Below, one piece after another: positions 11,998 through 22,760 of a stretch of 64,000 nucleotides of DNA; within the stretch, counting starts at the first letter, position 1, and each line of letters opens with the position of its first letter. Source of the DNA: Isoetes taiwanensis (taxonomy: Eukaryota; Streptophyta; Lycopodiopsida; Isoetales; Isoetaceae); the NCBI GenBank assembly GCA_021234155.1, contig JAJEKV010000177.1, positions 62,001 to 126,000 of the forward strand. Reading direction: 5' to 3'. The notes under the pieces were generated by a model, which was not told where the DNA came from, made no database searches, and worked only from the letters and a program-made list of their open reading frames with translations. Position numbers and translations under genes: made by a program.

Positions 11998-12234
11998 TGT
12001 TGGAGAGTCGTCAGGCTGTGGCGGTTTAGTCCAGCAGTCACATTCTCCAGTAGACATGTCACATGATGACGTGGACAATGCCGAAAGAGGCAAGATGAAG
12101 AGGCACGATCCTCCTTAAGGGTGTACCCTTTTGCCCATTATAAATAGCATTTGTAAAAGCCCCTTGGGGCTATTCCAACTAGCATAATCCATTCTTTGAG
12201 TTTTGTTCTCCTTCAATTGCTTGCTTTTGTGATA
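11998..12234 (+). repeat. Copia 5' LTR (237 bp)
   Basis: Contains a TATAAATAG promoter box near 12140. Its last bases, gtgata, meet the primer-binding site directly. The termini are TG...TA rather than the usual TG...CA, and the 3' LTR and the right-hand copy end the same way. Confidence 0.93.
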
Positions 12235-12252
12235 TGGTATCAGAGCACGGTG
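12235..12252 (+). other. Copia primer-binding site
   Basis: tggtatcagagcacggtg is the classic minus-strand priming site complementary to initiator tRNA-Met in plant Copia elements. Confidence 0.9.
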
Positions 12253-12426
12253 ATGGCTTCTAAGCGGCAACGAATTCTCCTCCAATCTTTGAGAGTACAA
12301 AGAAGGATATAGATAAAAAATAATAGCAATCGCCGCAAAAGTGTTTTCGAGCGATTGGGATTATAAAAAGCGGTGCTGGTTCCTCCAAGAAATTATTTTT
12401 TTTTTTTTTTTTACAAGAAAGCGAGC

Positions 12427-12912
12427 ATGGAGACGATTTCTGGAGGCAAGTATGTCATTGAAAATTTTAATGGTAAAAATTTCCATACATGGCAGGTTAA
12501 GATAAAGTTTCATCTTATCAAGATCTTTATAGTCGAAGGCACCGAGAAAAAGCCCTCGAATCTTTGCGGAGAACTTGTGAAGTGGGATGCTAAGAATCGA
12601 AAAGCAATGGCCATGATTGGGCTTGACTTAGGAGATGCTCATATTCATCACGTGGATTTATCAAAGGATGTGAAGTGTGGAACACTTTGGAGCGCAGGCG
12701 AAGCACTCGGCAATGATCTTGAAAAAAGCAAATCGCTTGATTTATCCATGAATGAGGGTGATGATTTAGCGAGCATGTTAACAAATTCACGATCCCTCTT
12801 GCACCAATTAGCCGGAATTAATGCCAAAGTGGGCGAGGAGGATGTGAAAGCAGTTTTGTTCACAAGTCTTCCTTCGTCCTATAGTCACGTGGTGACTACC
12901 TTACAAATTGTC
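12427..12912 (+). pseudogene. Copia gag, N-terminal part
   Basis: The start ATG at 12427 opens 162 codons of a UBN2-type gag (NGKNFHTWQVKIKFHLIK, then NEGDDLA and LTSLPSSYSHVV-like blocks). The frame runs straight to the Mutator-like insertion at 12912. The same gag is at 37114-37599 in the right-hand duplicate. The remainder of gag resumes at 17510 in the same frame. Confidence 0.85.
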
Positions 12913-13129
12913 AAATGCGACTTTTTTTATGTTTTTTCGAACCATGTTTTCGTGTTTTTCTTGTAAGAAATATTCGTGCATTCCTTTTATTTCATTCCTC
13001 AACATTGGGAAAACTTTTTAACTAAAACTTAAAATGAATCGTATTTCAGACGATGATATCTTGAATAGTTTACACCAAATTTGATGTTATCTGCTACTTT
13101 ACCAGATAATTACTTTTAAAGAATCTAAT

Positions 13130-13591
13130 CAGCACCTGAGAGCATTGCCAGTGCAGCATCCATCAATACTGCTTGAATCACCTCCTTCTTGTCTTTTGGA
13201 GTATGTCCCAACACCTTGTGGTAGATATAACACTATGTGCTTTGTAGAGTAGGAATCTACCCTTGCAATCATGTTTCATGAATTTTGGACAACTACATTT
13301 AGGGTGTGCACTAACCTCAATTTTGTAAATGTTGGTATCCCTTCTAAACTCAAAAAGTACATGATTTCTGCTTGTTGATAACCCATCTGGAAGCATCCTA
13401 TTCACTAAATCTACTTCTGAGCTAGGTCCAACAGTGGATATCTTGAATATGTAACATCTTTCATTCTCGTCATCATGTAATTGGTAGGGAAACACTGAAC
13501 TATGGAAGTACTGATATCTGATATGTTGTCTCAGATATAAAATGCTATCATGATCTTGAAAAATGCATTTCGTTAAAGGTTGTATATTCAT
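13130..13591 (-). pseudogene. SWIM zinc-finger protein remnant
   Basis: Read on the minus strand, a 130-residue open stretch contains YKIEVSAHPKCSCPKFMKH, the CxC half of a SWIM finger. After a frameshift the matching C-x-H half (KHIVLYL) and a tail (KDKKEVIQAVLMDAALAML) follow. SWIM fingers occur near the C-terminus of MULE and FAR1-type transposases and also in ZSWIM-type host proteins. Its place next to the MULE left end fits a transposase remnant, but capture of a host gene is not excluded. The 3' end also survives at 37624-37881. Confidence 0.5.
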
Positions 13592-13639
13592 AATGTCCTT
13601 AAAGTTCTATATCTTTGAAGTTGTATATCTTGAGAGTTT

Positions 13640-13746
13640 ATGTATAGGGGGGGGCGGGGGCTCCCTTCCAAAATTGGTAGGGGCCACCTCCGGCCGGCCA
13701 AGGCCGAGCCGGTCTACTGCCAATTTTTCGGAAGGGGAGCCCTTGC
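13640..13746. repeat. GC-rich inverted repeat
   Basis: ggggctcccttccaaaattgg near 13652 pairs with ccaatttttcggaaggggagcc near 13721, leaving a loop of about 45 bases rich in ggccggcc. It is a sharp GC island in AT-rich sequence. Confidence 0.7.
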
Positions 13747-13849
13747 TTCCCTTCCCCTACAAAATGGAGAAGCGGGGAGCCGTCAAAACTCGCCGGATTT
13801 GCCACAGTAAATTTGTGTGTAAAAATCTGAATATAGATTTATATGATCT

Positions 13850-14036
13850 GGATGTGGCAGCAGCCTTGAATGTAATGGGGAGCTGAAGCCTTGAAGAACC
13901 TTGAAGATGAAGAACCTTGGAGCCGATGCCGAAGCCTTGAAGAACCTTGGATGAAGTCAAAGCCTTGTAAATGAAGAATCGAAGCCTTGCAGGAGCCTTG
14001 CCGGTGAAGAAGCATCTTGAAGCAAACCCGAAACAA
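13850..14036. repeat. Degenerate GAAGCCTTGAAGAACCTTG repeats
   Basis: Five or six imperfect copies of a 20-30 base unit (gaagccttg, gaagaaccttg, gatgaagaa) follow one another. No coding frame is preserved. Confidence 0.7.
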
Positions 14037-14259
14037 CGGCCATCGAGTGAGCTACATTAGTTACGGAAAGGAATCGCCCGCGTCTATTTCCATTCCGTAA
14101 TATTGGCGAATGCCACGTAGCGTCACCAAAATAATTTGGGCGACCCACTTTCCATTTTGTCCTTAAAGTTGTTTAATGTCCTTGAAGTTGTATATCCTTA
14201 ATGTCCTTATAAAGTTGTAAATACTTAAAGTTGTATATGTTGACACGAAAGAATAAAGG

Positions 14260-15350
14260 GTTCGATTTAAGCATCTACGATTTTGCCACATCTTGTTTGC
14301 CCAACTTTATATGTTTATCTTATCTCGCGGTTTGCCATGGTTAAAAATATCTTTATTATCTTTGTATCTTATTGCTTTTTATGTTTTTACTGTTTGTCTT
14401 ATTCCATAGTTTCGGCCGACTCTTAGGCCAATTCTTTTCCACATTTGCCCAAGTTATATGTTCGGCCAGTACATTTGCCCAACTCCTTTTCACATTTTAT
14501 GCTCCATGGAGGTCTATGGTGTAAAAAATCTGAATGTATTCGCTTTTCAAAGATTGGTTTTGGAGCTCTTGCCTCTTTGTGAAGAAGATGAGGTCTTCAA
14601 ATAGTGTAAGTCTTTGCATTTGAGTTTAATAGGGACGGCACCGTTGCCTTGGTTCTTGTCTCACTAGGAACACATATAAATAGAAGGGGACGTCACCGTT
14701 GTCTTATTCTAAATACAAAATAGAAATAGGGTCGACTTTATTCCCTCGGCGCCCATTCCTATATGTCGGCCGCGTGGCACCGACCAATATCTCTAATGGA
14801 AGTTGGGTTCCCTTATTCCGCTTTGGACCTATCGGCTCGGAATCCTCTTTAGGGTTTGTTGTTTTAGGGTTCTTATGTTGAGCTGCGCCATAAAGGGTTC
14901 GGTTCTTCACGGCTTTTTCACATCTTCTTCACCCAACTTTAGAGTTTCTTATCTCGCGGTTTTCCATGGTTAAAATAGCTTTATTATCTTTTGTATCTTA
15001 TCCTACCATTTGCAGATGTTTTACTGGTTCTTTATTCCATAGTTCTTCCGACTCTTAGGCCAATTCCCATTTGCCCAAGTTATATGTTCGGACAGTACAT
15101 TTGCCCAACTCCTTTTTCATTCTCGACTTCTTTTTTGCCGCCGGTCTCTTATGTAAAAAAAATCGTTCTTCATTCTCTTTTCAGCATTGGTTTTGGAGCT
15201 CCAACAAAAACGCTGTGAAAAAGATGAGGTCTTCAAATTTGTAAGTCTTTGCATTTGTAGGGAATAGGGGACGGCACCGTTGCCTTGGTTCTTGTCCACT
15301 AGGAACACATATAAATAGAAGGGGACGTCACCGTTGTCTTATTCTAAATA
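14260..15350. repeat. Tandem repeat, 2 x about 636 bp
   Basis: 14260-14716 and 14890-15350 share taaagggttcg, cttatctcgcggtt, cgactcttaggccaattc, atatgttcgg, gatgaggtcttcaaat and the ACGGCACCGTT motif in the same order. Copies differ by many indels. Both lie inside the Mutator-like element. Confidence 0.8.
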
Positions 15351-15645
15351 CAAATGTGCTTAGTTGCAAGGAACGACACCGTTGCTTAATTTTTGTCTCA
15401 TCCTAAATTGAAAGGGGACGGTACCGTTCCCTTAGTTTTTCTTTAATTCTAAATGCATAAAATGTGCTGATTTCAAAGTGGACGACACCATTGCTTTTTT
15501 TCTCCTGAATTGGAAGACGTAAAATATTCTTAATTGCAAGGGGACGGCACCGTTGTCTTTATTTTTCTCAGAAGTTAAAATGCATGAAATTTCTTTCATC
15601 CCAAGGGATTTTTCCCTTTCACAAGGGCACGACATGGTTGGCTTG
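14634..15645. repeat. Dispersed GGGGACGGCACCGTTG motif array
   Basis: A 16-base motif centred on the small dyad ACGG-CA-CCGT recurs at about 14633, 14685, 15267, 15321, 15368, 15415, 15478, 15540 and (weak) 15625. Spacing in the last part is 46-63 bases, and copies are often followed by CTTRRTTTTTCT and TCTAAAT. Confidence 0.75.
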
Positions 15646-15899
15646 GTTCTACCCTTGTAAATCTACCCCTTATTCCTTTTCAAGCTTAAAATTTAAGATT
15701 CCTATGTTAATCCACCTCTTCTTCCTTTTGAAGCTTTGATTTAAGATTAAAAGGCGACGACAAAGATGATATTAGACAGTTGATTTTTGGATGTTTGGCT
15801 TTAATCAAATGAGCTGCTGATATATTGTTTTTTCCTCTTTTATGTTGTAATGCTTGCAGTGATGTCTATGGTATGGTAGAAATGAGAAAGAGTCAGCCA

Positions 15900-16665
15900 A
15901 ATTTGTAGCCTACTAGATTTGTCACTCCTAAAAAAAGCCAAGAGGTCGTCAAGAGGTCATCACGGACATCGAAGTTTGGCAATGTCATTTGAATCTAGTG
16001 CAGATCCATTTGGGCTGATAGAAACGTCAACAAATAACATTGTTGATATTGAAAAAATGGCAGGAATTGCTATGCAGAGCAGACAAAAATTAGTGAGATG
16101 GATATGAATGCTATCGATAATAACCAATCACTTAAAAGAGAGTGGCCAGAAAAAAAGAAAGAGTTCAGAATCTAGAATCTGATGAGGATGTTCTTGGTGA
16201 CGTGTCTGCTTCTTTTACTATCGAAGTGATTTTGGAAACCTTGGATGCACTGGCATTAAAATGGGATACAGAACCACCCATGATTCTTTTATGTCAAATT
16301 AGGATAAATGAGCAGGTCTGCAAAGTGGGTACAAGAGCGCAAATACTAAGAGATACCTTTAGACAGGATGGTTATGTGAAATCTAAGGGGCACTTCACTT
16401 TGTCGGTTAGAACAAAAGGTTATGTTATTTTAGTGACTAGTGACTGATGAAGACATTGATGGTTGGGACCTATACTTGGGAAGAAGTGAATAAGGAATTT
16501 GAAGAGTCATTGGTAAATAACAAGGATTGGTCAGTTTTGTGTGGAAGAATATTTCTTTGCGGGATGACAATCATCGAACTGAGGCATGGATGTTTGAAAT
16601 CATTGGGACATACAAACATATCAAATCAAAGCAATACAGACATTTCAATGGGGTGAAATAATCAC
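15900..16665 (+). pseudogene. Unidentified coding remnant inside the Mutator-like element
   Basis: Open stretches in shifting frames: 15919-16107 (FESSADPFGLIETSTNNIV), 16142-16447 (LETLDALALKWDTEPPMIL, then GTRAQILRDTFRQDG), and 16447-16656, where another frame gives NISLRDDNHRTEAWMFEII and ends in a stop at 16658. The composition is that of a real protein and the frames follow one another, but I do not know the family. It may be a captured host gene fragment or an accessory transposon gene. Confidence 0.4.
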
Positions 16666-17500
16666 ATATGTGATTGAAGAACTGGCTAATTAATTAGTGA
16701 GCTAAAAGTTCTACATTTTATTTAAATTTAACATATTTATTGGAAACTAATCATGTGTGCTTGTCTTATGTTGCAGTTTCTTACCGCTCTATGCTGAGCA
16801 GCATGCCACTATTTTGCCACTATTTTGTCCTTGATGTCTAGTATTGAGCACAAAGCAAAGAAACAAACACGTTCTTTACATTGATGATGATGCACAAGAA
16901 GATACATGATTTGAATATATAAATTACATCGGCCATTTATACAGTAGATATAGTCTTTGAAATTAGTGCTTTCTCAGGATCGTAAAATTGCTATGCTATT
17001 TGGATTTTCTAGTCCTATAATTGCTCAAACTACTTTAAATATAATGCTCTAAATCTTCTTTGTTATATTATTTTAATGTGGTATTTGTCTAAACACCAAT
17101 ATTGTTCTGTAATTGGGTCGTTTAAATTGTGTGTGATGTTGAATTGTTGGTGGAACTCCATAGGTGTGCAGGGTGTTATCTCCCTTTCTAAGACACATAT
17201 AATTTTGTGTTAGGAAATGCTTTTAGTGGTGTATCCAAGTAAATAACTAGTAAATATAATATTCCCTCACTTAAAATATACAATCGACTTCTATAAGAAG
17301 TTCTATTCTATTCTATTTGGACATCTGCATTCTATGATGCTATTTTTTTTTATAAATAAATATTCACGCTAGATCCATAAGTTAGAGTTTTTTCCTTTAA
17401 GAAGGCAAGCATCAAGTCTTGTCCATTCATGGAATAGTATAGAATATTCCATAAAAACCCGGAAAACATGTTTCAACAAAACCTAAAAATAAATTCCCCC
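16666..17500. other. Right part of the Mutator-like element, non-coding
   Basis: AT-rich, with no gene seen. Its last 60-70 bases are the right inverted repeat. Confidence 0.5.
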
Positions 17501-17509
17501 CAAATTGTC

Positions 17510-20500
17510 CAGGGACTTTCGTTGGAGCAGATCATTGCTTCATTGCTTGTAGAAGAGCGGAGACTGAAGGCACGTGATTCAAGTTCTGTGGCCATGTTTG
17601 CTAAGCAACGGTCTCAAGTCTATAAGCCGAAGAAAGAGTATAATGGACCGAGAGTAAAGCAAAATATGGCAATGGCAATGGCCGAGGACATGGCAGTAGC
17701 AGCATGAAGGCAAGATCGTCTCAAAGACTCTCTAAGAAATCATCTTCTAATACTGAAAAACATCCGAGGCTTTGTTACGTATGTAATAAGGCTGGGCATC
17801 TACATCGAGAATGTCCATTACGTGCTGGAAAAGGCAAGGAGCATGCATTGGCAGTAGGCTTAGAAGATGAAAAAGGCTTTATGGCAAAATCTGGAACTGG
17901 ATATGACATACAAAAGGATGAGGAAGGGATTCTTTGGGTTGACTCGGGGACAACTCAACACATGACACCTGTTGCTGAACATTTCCAAGATTTGCAGCCT
18001 CTATCTGGGGACAAGAGAGTTCTCTTGGGAGATGATATACATTGTCAAGTTCTTGCAGCAGCAAATGATATGAATCTTTGTATAGATTGGATGCAAAGAT
18101 TGTCTCTAAACACCAGAATTCTAGTCTAGAATGCTCACAATTAGGACGCAGCAGAACAATGTCTTAGACTTGTGGCATCGAAGGTTTGGACATCTTCATT
18201 TTGCTGCAATCAAGGAGATGTATCGCAAGCACTTAGTTGATGGATTGACCATCAATGTTCATGCACGAGTGGATTTTTGTGATGTTTGTGTGCTAGGCAA
18301 GCAACATAGGAAGTCCTTTCCTCAGTACCTGGACTGAGGGCATTCTAGATTTGATACACAGTGATATTTCTTGAGCTCTACAATCTGAATCACTTGGTCA
18401 CAAAAAGTATTTTATCACATTCATTGATGATTACTCGCATATGGTGAAAGTGTATATTAGCTCGCAAATTGGAAGCACTTATCAGCTTTAAGCACTATCA
18501 TGCCCTCGTACAAGTGATGACCAATCGTCCTTTGAAAGTTCTTCGCAGTGATGGTGGTTTGTGAGTATATATCAGGTGCTTTCCATTCATATTGTGTTTC
18601 AATGGGAATCCAACAACAATGCACAAATCCTTATACTCCTCAGCAAAATGGTGTTGCTGAGAGGATGAATCGGACCCTACGAGGCAGTGAGGTGTATGTT
18701 GGCACATTCAGGACTGCCTAAGTATTTTTGGGGTGAAGCATTGATGGCAGCAGTGTATATCAGGAATCGAATACTTACTGTTCATGGAAGAACTCCATAT
18801 GAGTTTTGGACAGGTCAAAAGCCAAGTATAGCGAACTTTCGAATTTTTGGGTGCTTGGCATATGCACATGTTCCTGAAGAAAAGCGAAGAAAGTTGAATT
18901 TTAAATCTCAAATGGCAATTTTCTTGGGATATGGTGATGGTATTAAGGGCAGCCACCTCTATGATCTTCATCAGCGAAGGATTTTTTATAGCAGAGATGT
19001 TGTTTTCCGCGAGCATCTTGTCTATAAAGATTTAATGGCAGCCGAGTAGTACCTCCTCCTGGGGGTATTGATGCGACCGTCATGGGGGATGATGAAGATG
19101 ATGAAGATATCTTGGAAGCAGTGTTGCAGCAGTAAGGGGGAGTTCATGCACACCCACAAGCGGAACCTGACTTTGGTCCTCAACATCCATTGTTGCAAGC
19201 TGCTAATCCTTTACCCAGACTTCCACAAGGTTTTCAGCAAGTGGGAGCACGAAGGATCAATACCTCACCATGACAAGCTACAAGGTATGGGGGAGTTTTG
19301 CATATTGATCCTTATGTCACCAGGTCTGGTCGTACCAGTCGACCAACGGCTAGAACCAAAGAAGCTGCCAATCAAGCATCTTCAAAACGCATCCGCATGT
19401 TGATGGCGAGAGTTGATCCCTTGGTTAATGAACCAACAACTTATGCAGTCGCAATGAAGAGTTCTTATGCCGAAGAATGGCATGAAGCTGCAGACGCAGA
19501 GTTTGCATCCCTTCATCGCAATCACACATGGACTCTTCAAGAGCTTCCTCATGGAAGATACACTGTAAGTTGTAAATGGGTGTTCAAAGTTAAATATTGT
19601 GCTGACGGTTCTGTTGAAAGATTTAAAGCTCGATTAGTTGCAAGAGGCTTTACACGAGTCGCCGGGGTTGATTTTACTAAAACTTTTTCACCCGTGGTTA
19701 AGCTTGTGTCCATTCGAGCTTTATTATCTCTAGCAACAACTCTTGACCTGGAGCTTCATCAAATGGATGTCAAGACCGCCTTTCTCAATGGCGAGTTAGA
19801 TGAAGAAATCTATATGCAACAACCTGAAGGGTATGAGAAGCCGGGAGCTGAACATTTAGTATGCCATTTACGCAAAGCTCTTTATGGATTGAAGCAGTCG
19901 CCAAGAACGTGGTATCAACGAATTGATAATTTTCTTTTATCCTTGGGCTTTATCTTGCTCAGTAATAAGTTGGCGGATCTCAAGCGCTTCAAGAAGAAGT
20001 TAAGTGCTGAATTTGAGATGACTGATTTAGGGGAACTTCACTATTGTCTTGGCATTCAAGTGACTCGAGACAGGGGGAGAAGAATTGTATGCATGTCTCA
20101 GCATCGCTATATCCAAGACATTTTGGCACGGTTTGGTATGAATAACTGCAAGCCAGTGAGCACGCCTATGGAGGTTAATGTGAAGCTATCTAGAAGTCAG
20201 ATTCTAAGTTCAGAAGAAGAGAAAGAGAATATGAAGATGATTCCTTATCGTCAAGCGGTGGGATGCCTTTTACATGCCATGGTATGTACACGCCCTGATC
20301 TAGCCTATTTCGTAGGAATAATATTTCAGTTTATGGATGATTCGGGGATGGTACATTGGTAATGCGTGAAGCAAATTTTACGATATTTAAAAGGAACAAC
20401 AGATTTAGTTCTGTGTTATAAGGCCGCAAATAAGCCTATACTTTTAGGCTATACAAATGCAGATTGGGCGGGTGAGGTTGACTTGAGAAGATCAACTTCA

Positions 20501-20687
20501 GGATATGTTTTCAGTCTCACGAGTGGGGCAATTTCATGGAGCAGTAAGAAGCAAAGTGTTATGGCATTATCAAGTACAGAAGCTGAGTACATTGCGGCCA
20601 CACACACAACTAGAGAAGCAATTTGGTTGAGAAGGCTTCTCAAATCATTGCATGAAGAGTCAGTCAAGGAAGCAACAGTGGTCTTTA
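17510..20687 (+). pseudogene. Copia gag end and pol, frameshifted
   Basis: In order: gag C-terminus (EQIIASLLVEERRLK), zinc knuckle CYVCNKAGHLHRECPLR, protease core WVDSGTTQHMT, integrase HHCC finger (HRRFGH...CDVC, 18170-18290), integrase core with HSD, SDGG and GVAERMN boxes in broken frames (18355-18670), integrase C-terminal part, RT (KWVFKVKYCADGSVERFKAR, QMDVKTAFLNGELDEE, LYGLKQSPRTWY) and RNase H (YTNADWAGEVDLRRSTSGY). At least six frameshifts or stops occur. Between LSLGF (19950) and LADLKRFKKKL (19980) the YVDD active-site box is missing. The RNase H frame runs to the pogo insertion at 20687 and resumes at 31277. Confidence 0.9.
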
Positions 20688-20710
20688 AGGGAGGTGGAGC
20701 GTCGTTGGTG

Positions 20711-21238
20711 ACACGGCTATCTTTGGCGCTGATCTGGTGGCACACGTGGCGCCTGAATAAAAGCAAGTAATACCCTAAATGGTGCGTTGGCGGCCTGATA
20801 TGGTTTAGGTTTTTTCCTGATACGATTAGGGTTCTTTCTGTTATGGCGCAGCTTCCGACTAATTTGGCTCGTGCTTTTTCCTTGATTGTGTCCTAAGACC
20901 TCCCTGATGGCGCCCGTTCTTGCTCCTTTTGGCGCCAATTAGGGTCCTATCTTGGCATCATGAATACCTCAACGGATATAAGGGAGGTAATCTATTTTTC
21001 TTACCGCTGCAACCATTATACAAGGATTTATGGCATGAACAACTACTTCTCTGCGGGGATTCATGAGTTGGACCGCAGATCCAACCCTCATTTTGCGGGG
21101 ATCGGTGAGATGGCACAAAATGGCAACATCTCTGCCATTCCTTTCTTCCCTCCAGTTTATCAAGGCAAGTTTAAGCTTCCCTCCTTCCTTTCTTGACGAA
21201 TTTTTGGCAGCCATGTTGAGTATAAATATGATACAGCC
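20711..21238 (+). other. Pogo 5' non-coding region
   Basis: No gene. It ends in cagcc (21234-21238), the target site used by the Gypsy element. Confidence 0.6.
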
Positions 21239-21646
21239 TATTGGGGTGATCACCACTTACCACACTCACCACACTCGTCACCACACTCATCACCACTCAC
21301 CACATTCGTCACCACGCACCACTCACCACACTCGTCACCACTCACCACACTTGTCACCACACTCATCACCACACTCATCATATACCGTATATAGAGTGAT
21401 ATCGCAGCGATGCACGCGTGCATGATATTTTTGCACGTATGCATTGTGGAGCCATCATGAGCATTGTATTATCCGAAAGCAGAGAGAAGAAGAACGGGGA
21501 GGCGGTGTATTGAGAGAGAGGATTTTGATTGATCTAGCTATGGAGATGATGATTCTTTGTGTTGTGCATTGCCTTGTTCTGATAGATTGAGCTTGGATTG
21601 TTGGGTTTTCCATCCTTCTTGCAAGGTTAGAGTCTTGGCTCTAACA
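21239..21646 (+). repeat. Gypsy-1 5' LTR
   Basis: 408 bases ending in ggctctaaca. The first third is a CAC-rich minisatellite (caccacactcrtcac units). It holds the perfect palindrome atgcacgcgtgcat. The first bases read TATTGGGG where the 3' LTR reads TGTTGGGG, a point change in the terminal TG. Confidence 0.92.
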
Positions 21647-21665
21647 ATTTGGCGCTCGGCCAACC
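21647..21665 (+). other. Gypsy-1 probable primer-binding site
   Basis: atttggcgctcggccaac starts directly after the LTR. A TGGCGC core is common in plant Gypsy elements; which tRNA primes it was not determined. Confidence 0.5.
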
Positions 21666-21899
21666 ATTGATCGGCAAGAATTTCCATTGGAAAAGGAATT
21701 GTTACCATTGGTATTGGTGATCGTCGGTGAAACGACACCATTGTGAAAGGAGCAATTTCTTGTGTGAAGGGGATTTTGCCGTATGATTTCCATTTGACAA
21801 GGGGAATAGTTTTATGCCCAAGAGAAGTAAGAAGGAGATTCCACCAAGCTCCATCGTAACAAGAAGAGGACCGGTGAGTCAATCTTTGGGCTCAAAATT

Positions 21900-22760
21900 G
21901 CATCAAGATTCAATTTCGTTTTCATTTGGGAGCAGTCACGGGGTCTAATTCTCGATCCGAGGTTTTGATTCCATTTACCGATCTAGAAGGTAATCAATTT
22001 CGTTTTCAAATTAAAGGGAGATTCAATTTCGTTTTCCAATTTCAAAGAAACCCAAGAAGAGGAGATGGTTTTTACCACCTATGGTATGGGGTTTCTGAGG
22101 ACAATGGGGATTCCAAAGTTTGATGATCAAATCGGGGATCCTTTGAAGCATATTGTTTTGAGAGGTATTGCCAAATGTAAGTTAAGTATTATTTGATAGT
22201 TCTTTGCAAGATTCATTGGAGGAATGGGCACAAACTCAAGACATATCCAAGCATTCATTGCTAATTATCAAGAAGTCCATGGTAAGGATAAGACTATGGA
22301 AAGGTGGACGAATTTCACACAAAAGAAGATGAATCAATTAGAGAGTATAATCGAGAGGTACATTCGCGGTTCTCAAAGCCGTGGTTCATTGGAAGATTGC
22401 AAGGAATGATGAAATGGATATTCAATGGTATGTGAAGGGGCTGAAACGAAGCTATTGCTCATAAGGTGAAGGCTAAACAACCTACAACATTACTAGAGGC
22501 ACGTAGTATGCTCTCAAGGCTGAAGATAAGCTGGGATACATTCATGAAGTTGCTGCTCGAGAGCATAAAACAGAGGATGTTGCAGCCAAGATTTCTAAGC
22601 TTACAATTGGTGAGAAGCCAAGGGAGGTTCAGTTTCTTACTTGTGAGTATTGTGGGTCTATTGGGCATTCTGATACTACATGTAGATTGCTGAAATTCTG
22701 CTCAAGATGCCAAATCAAGGGCCATAATGATCAAGAATGTAGGGAGAAGAGATTCTTTGA
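21900..22760 (+). pseudogene. Gypsy-1 gag, frameshifted
   Basis: Short open pieces carry gag-like sequence (MERWTNFTQKKMNQLE near 22295) and then two CCHC-like fingers, CEYCGSIGHSDTTC and CSRCQIKGHNDQEC (22643-22740), the second already in the frame of the protease reading frame. Stops and shifts interrupt it. Confidence 0.65.

Larger units (their letters stand above)
12913..17500. mobile_element. Mutator-like element inserted in Copia gag
   Basis: The 9-bp direct repeat caaattgtc lies at 12904-12912 and 17501-17509. The ends are AT-rich imperfect inverted repeats: left ttcgaaccatgttttcgtg and rc-right ttgaaacatgttttccggg, both followed by TTTTT and then AATATTC. Removing 4,588 bases plus one TSD makes the Copia gag frame continuous. 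A 9-bp TSD with long inverted ends is typical of MULEs, and a SWIM zinc-finger remnant (found in MuDR/FAR1-type transposases) lies near the left end. No catalytic transposase domain is recognisable, so it looks non-autonomous, possibly carrying captured sequence. Confidence 0.75.

Noticed and set aside
21250-21385. CRISPR-like array
   Set aside because: The CAC-rich units are a minisatellite in a plant LTR without regular spacers.
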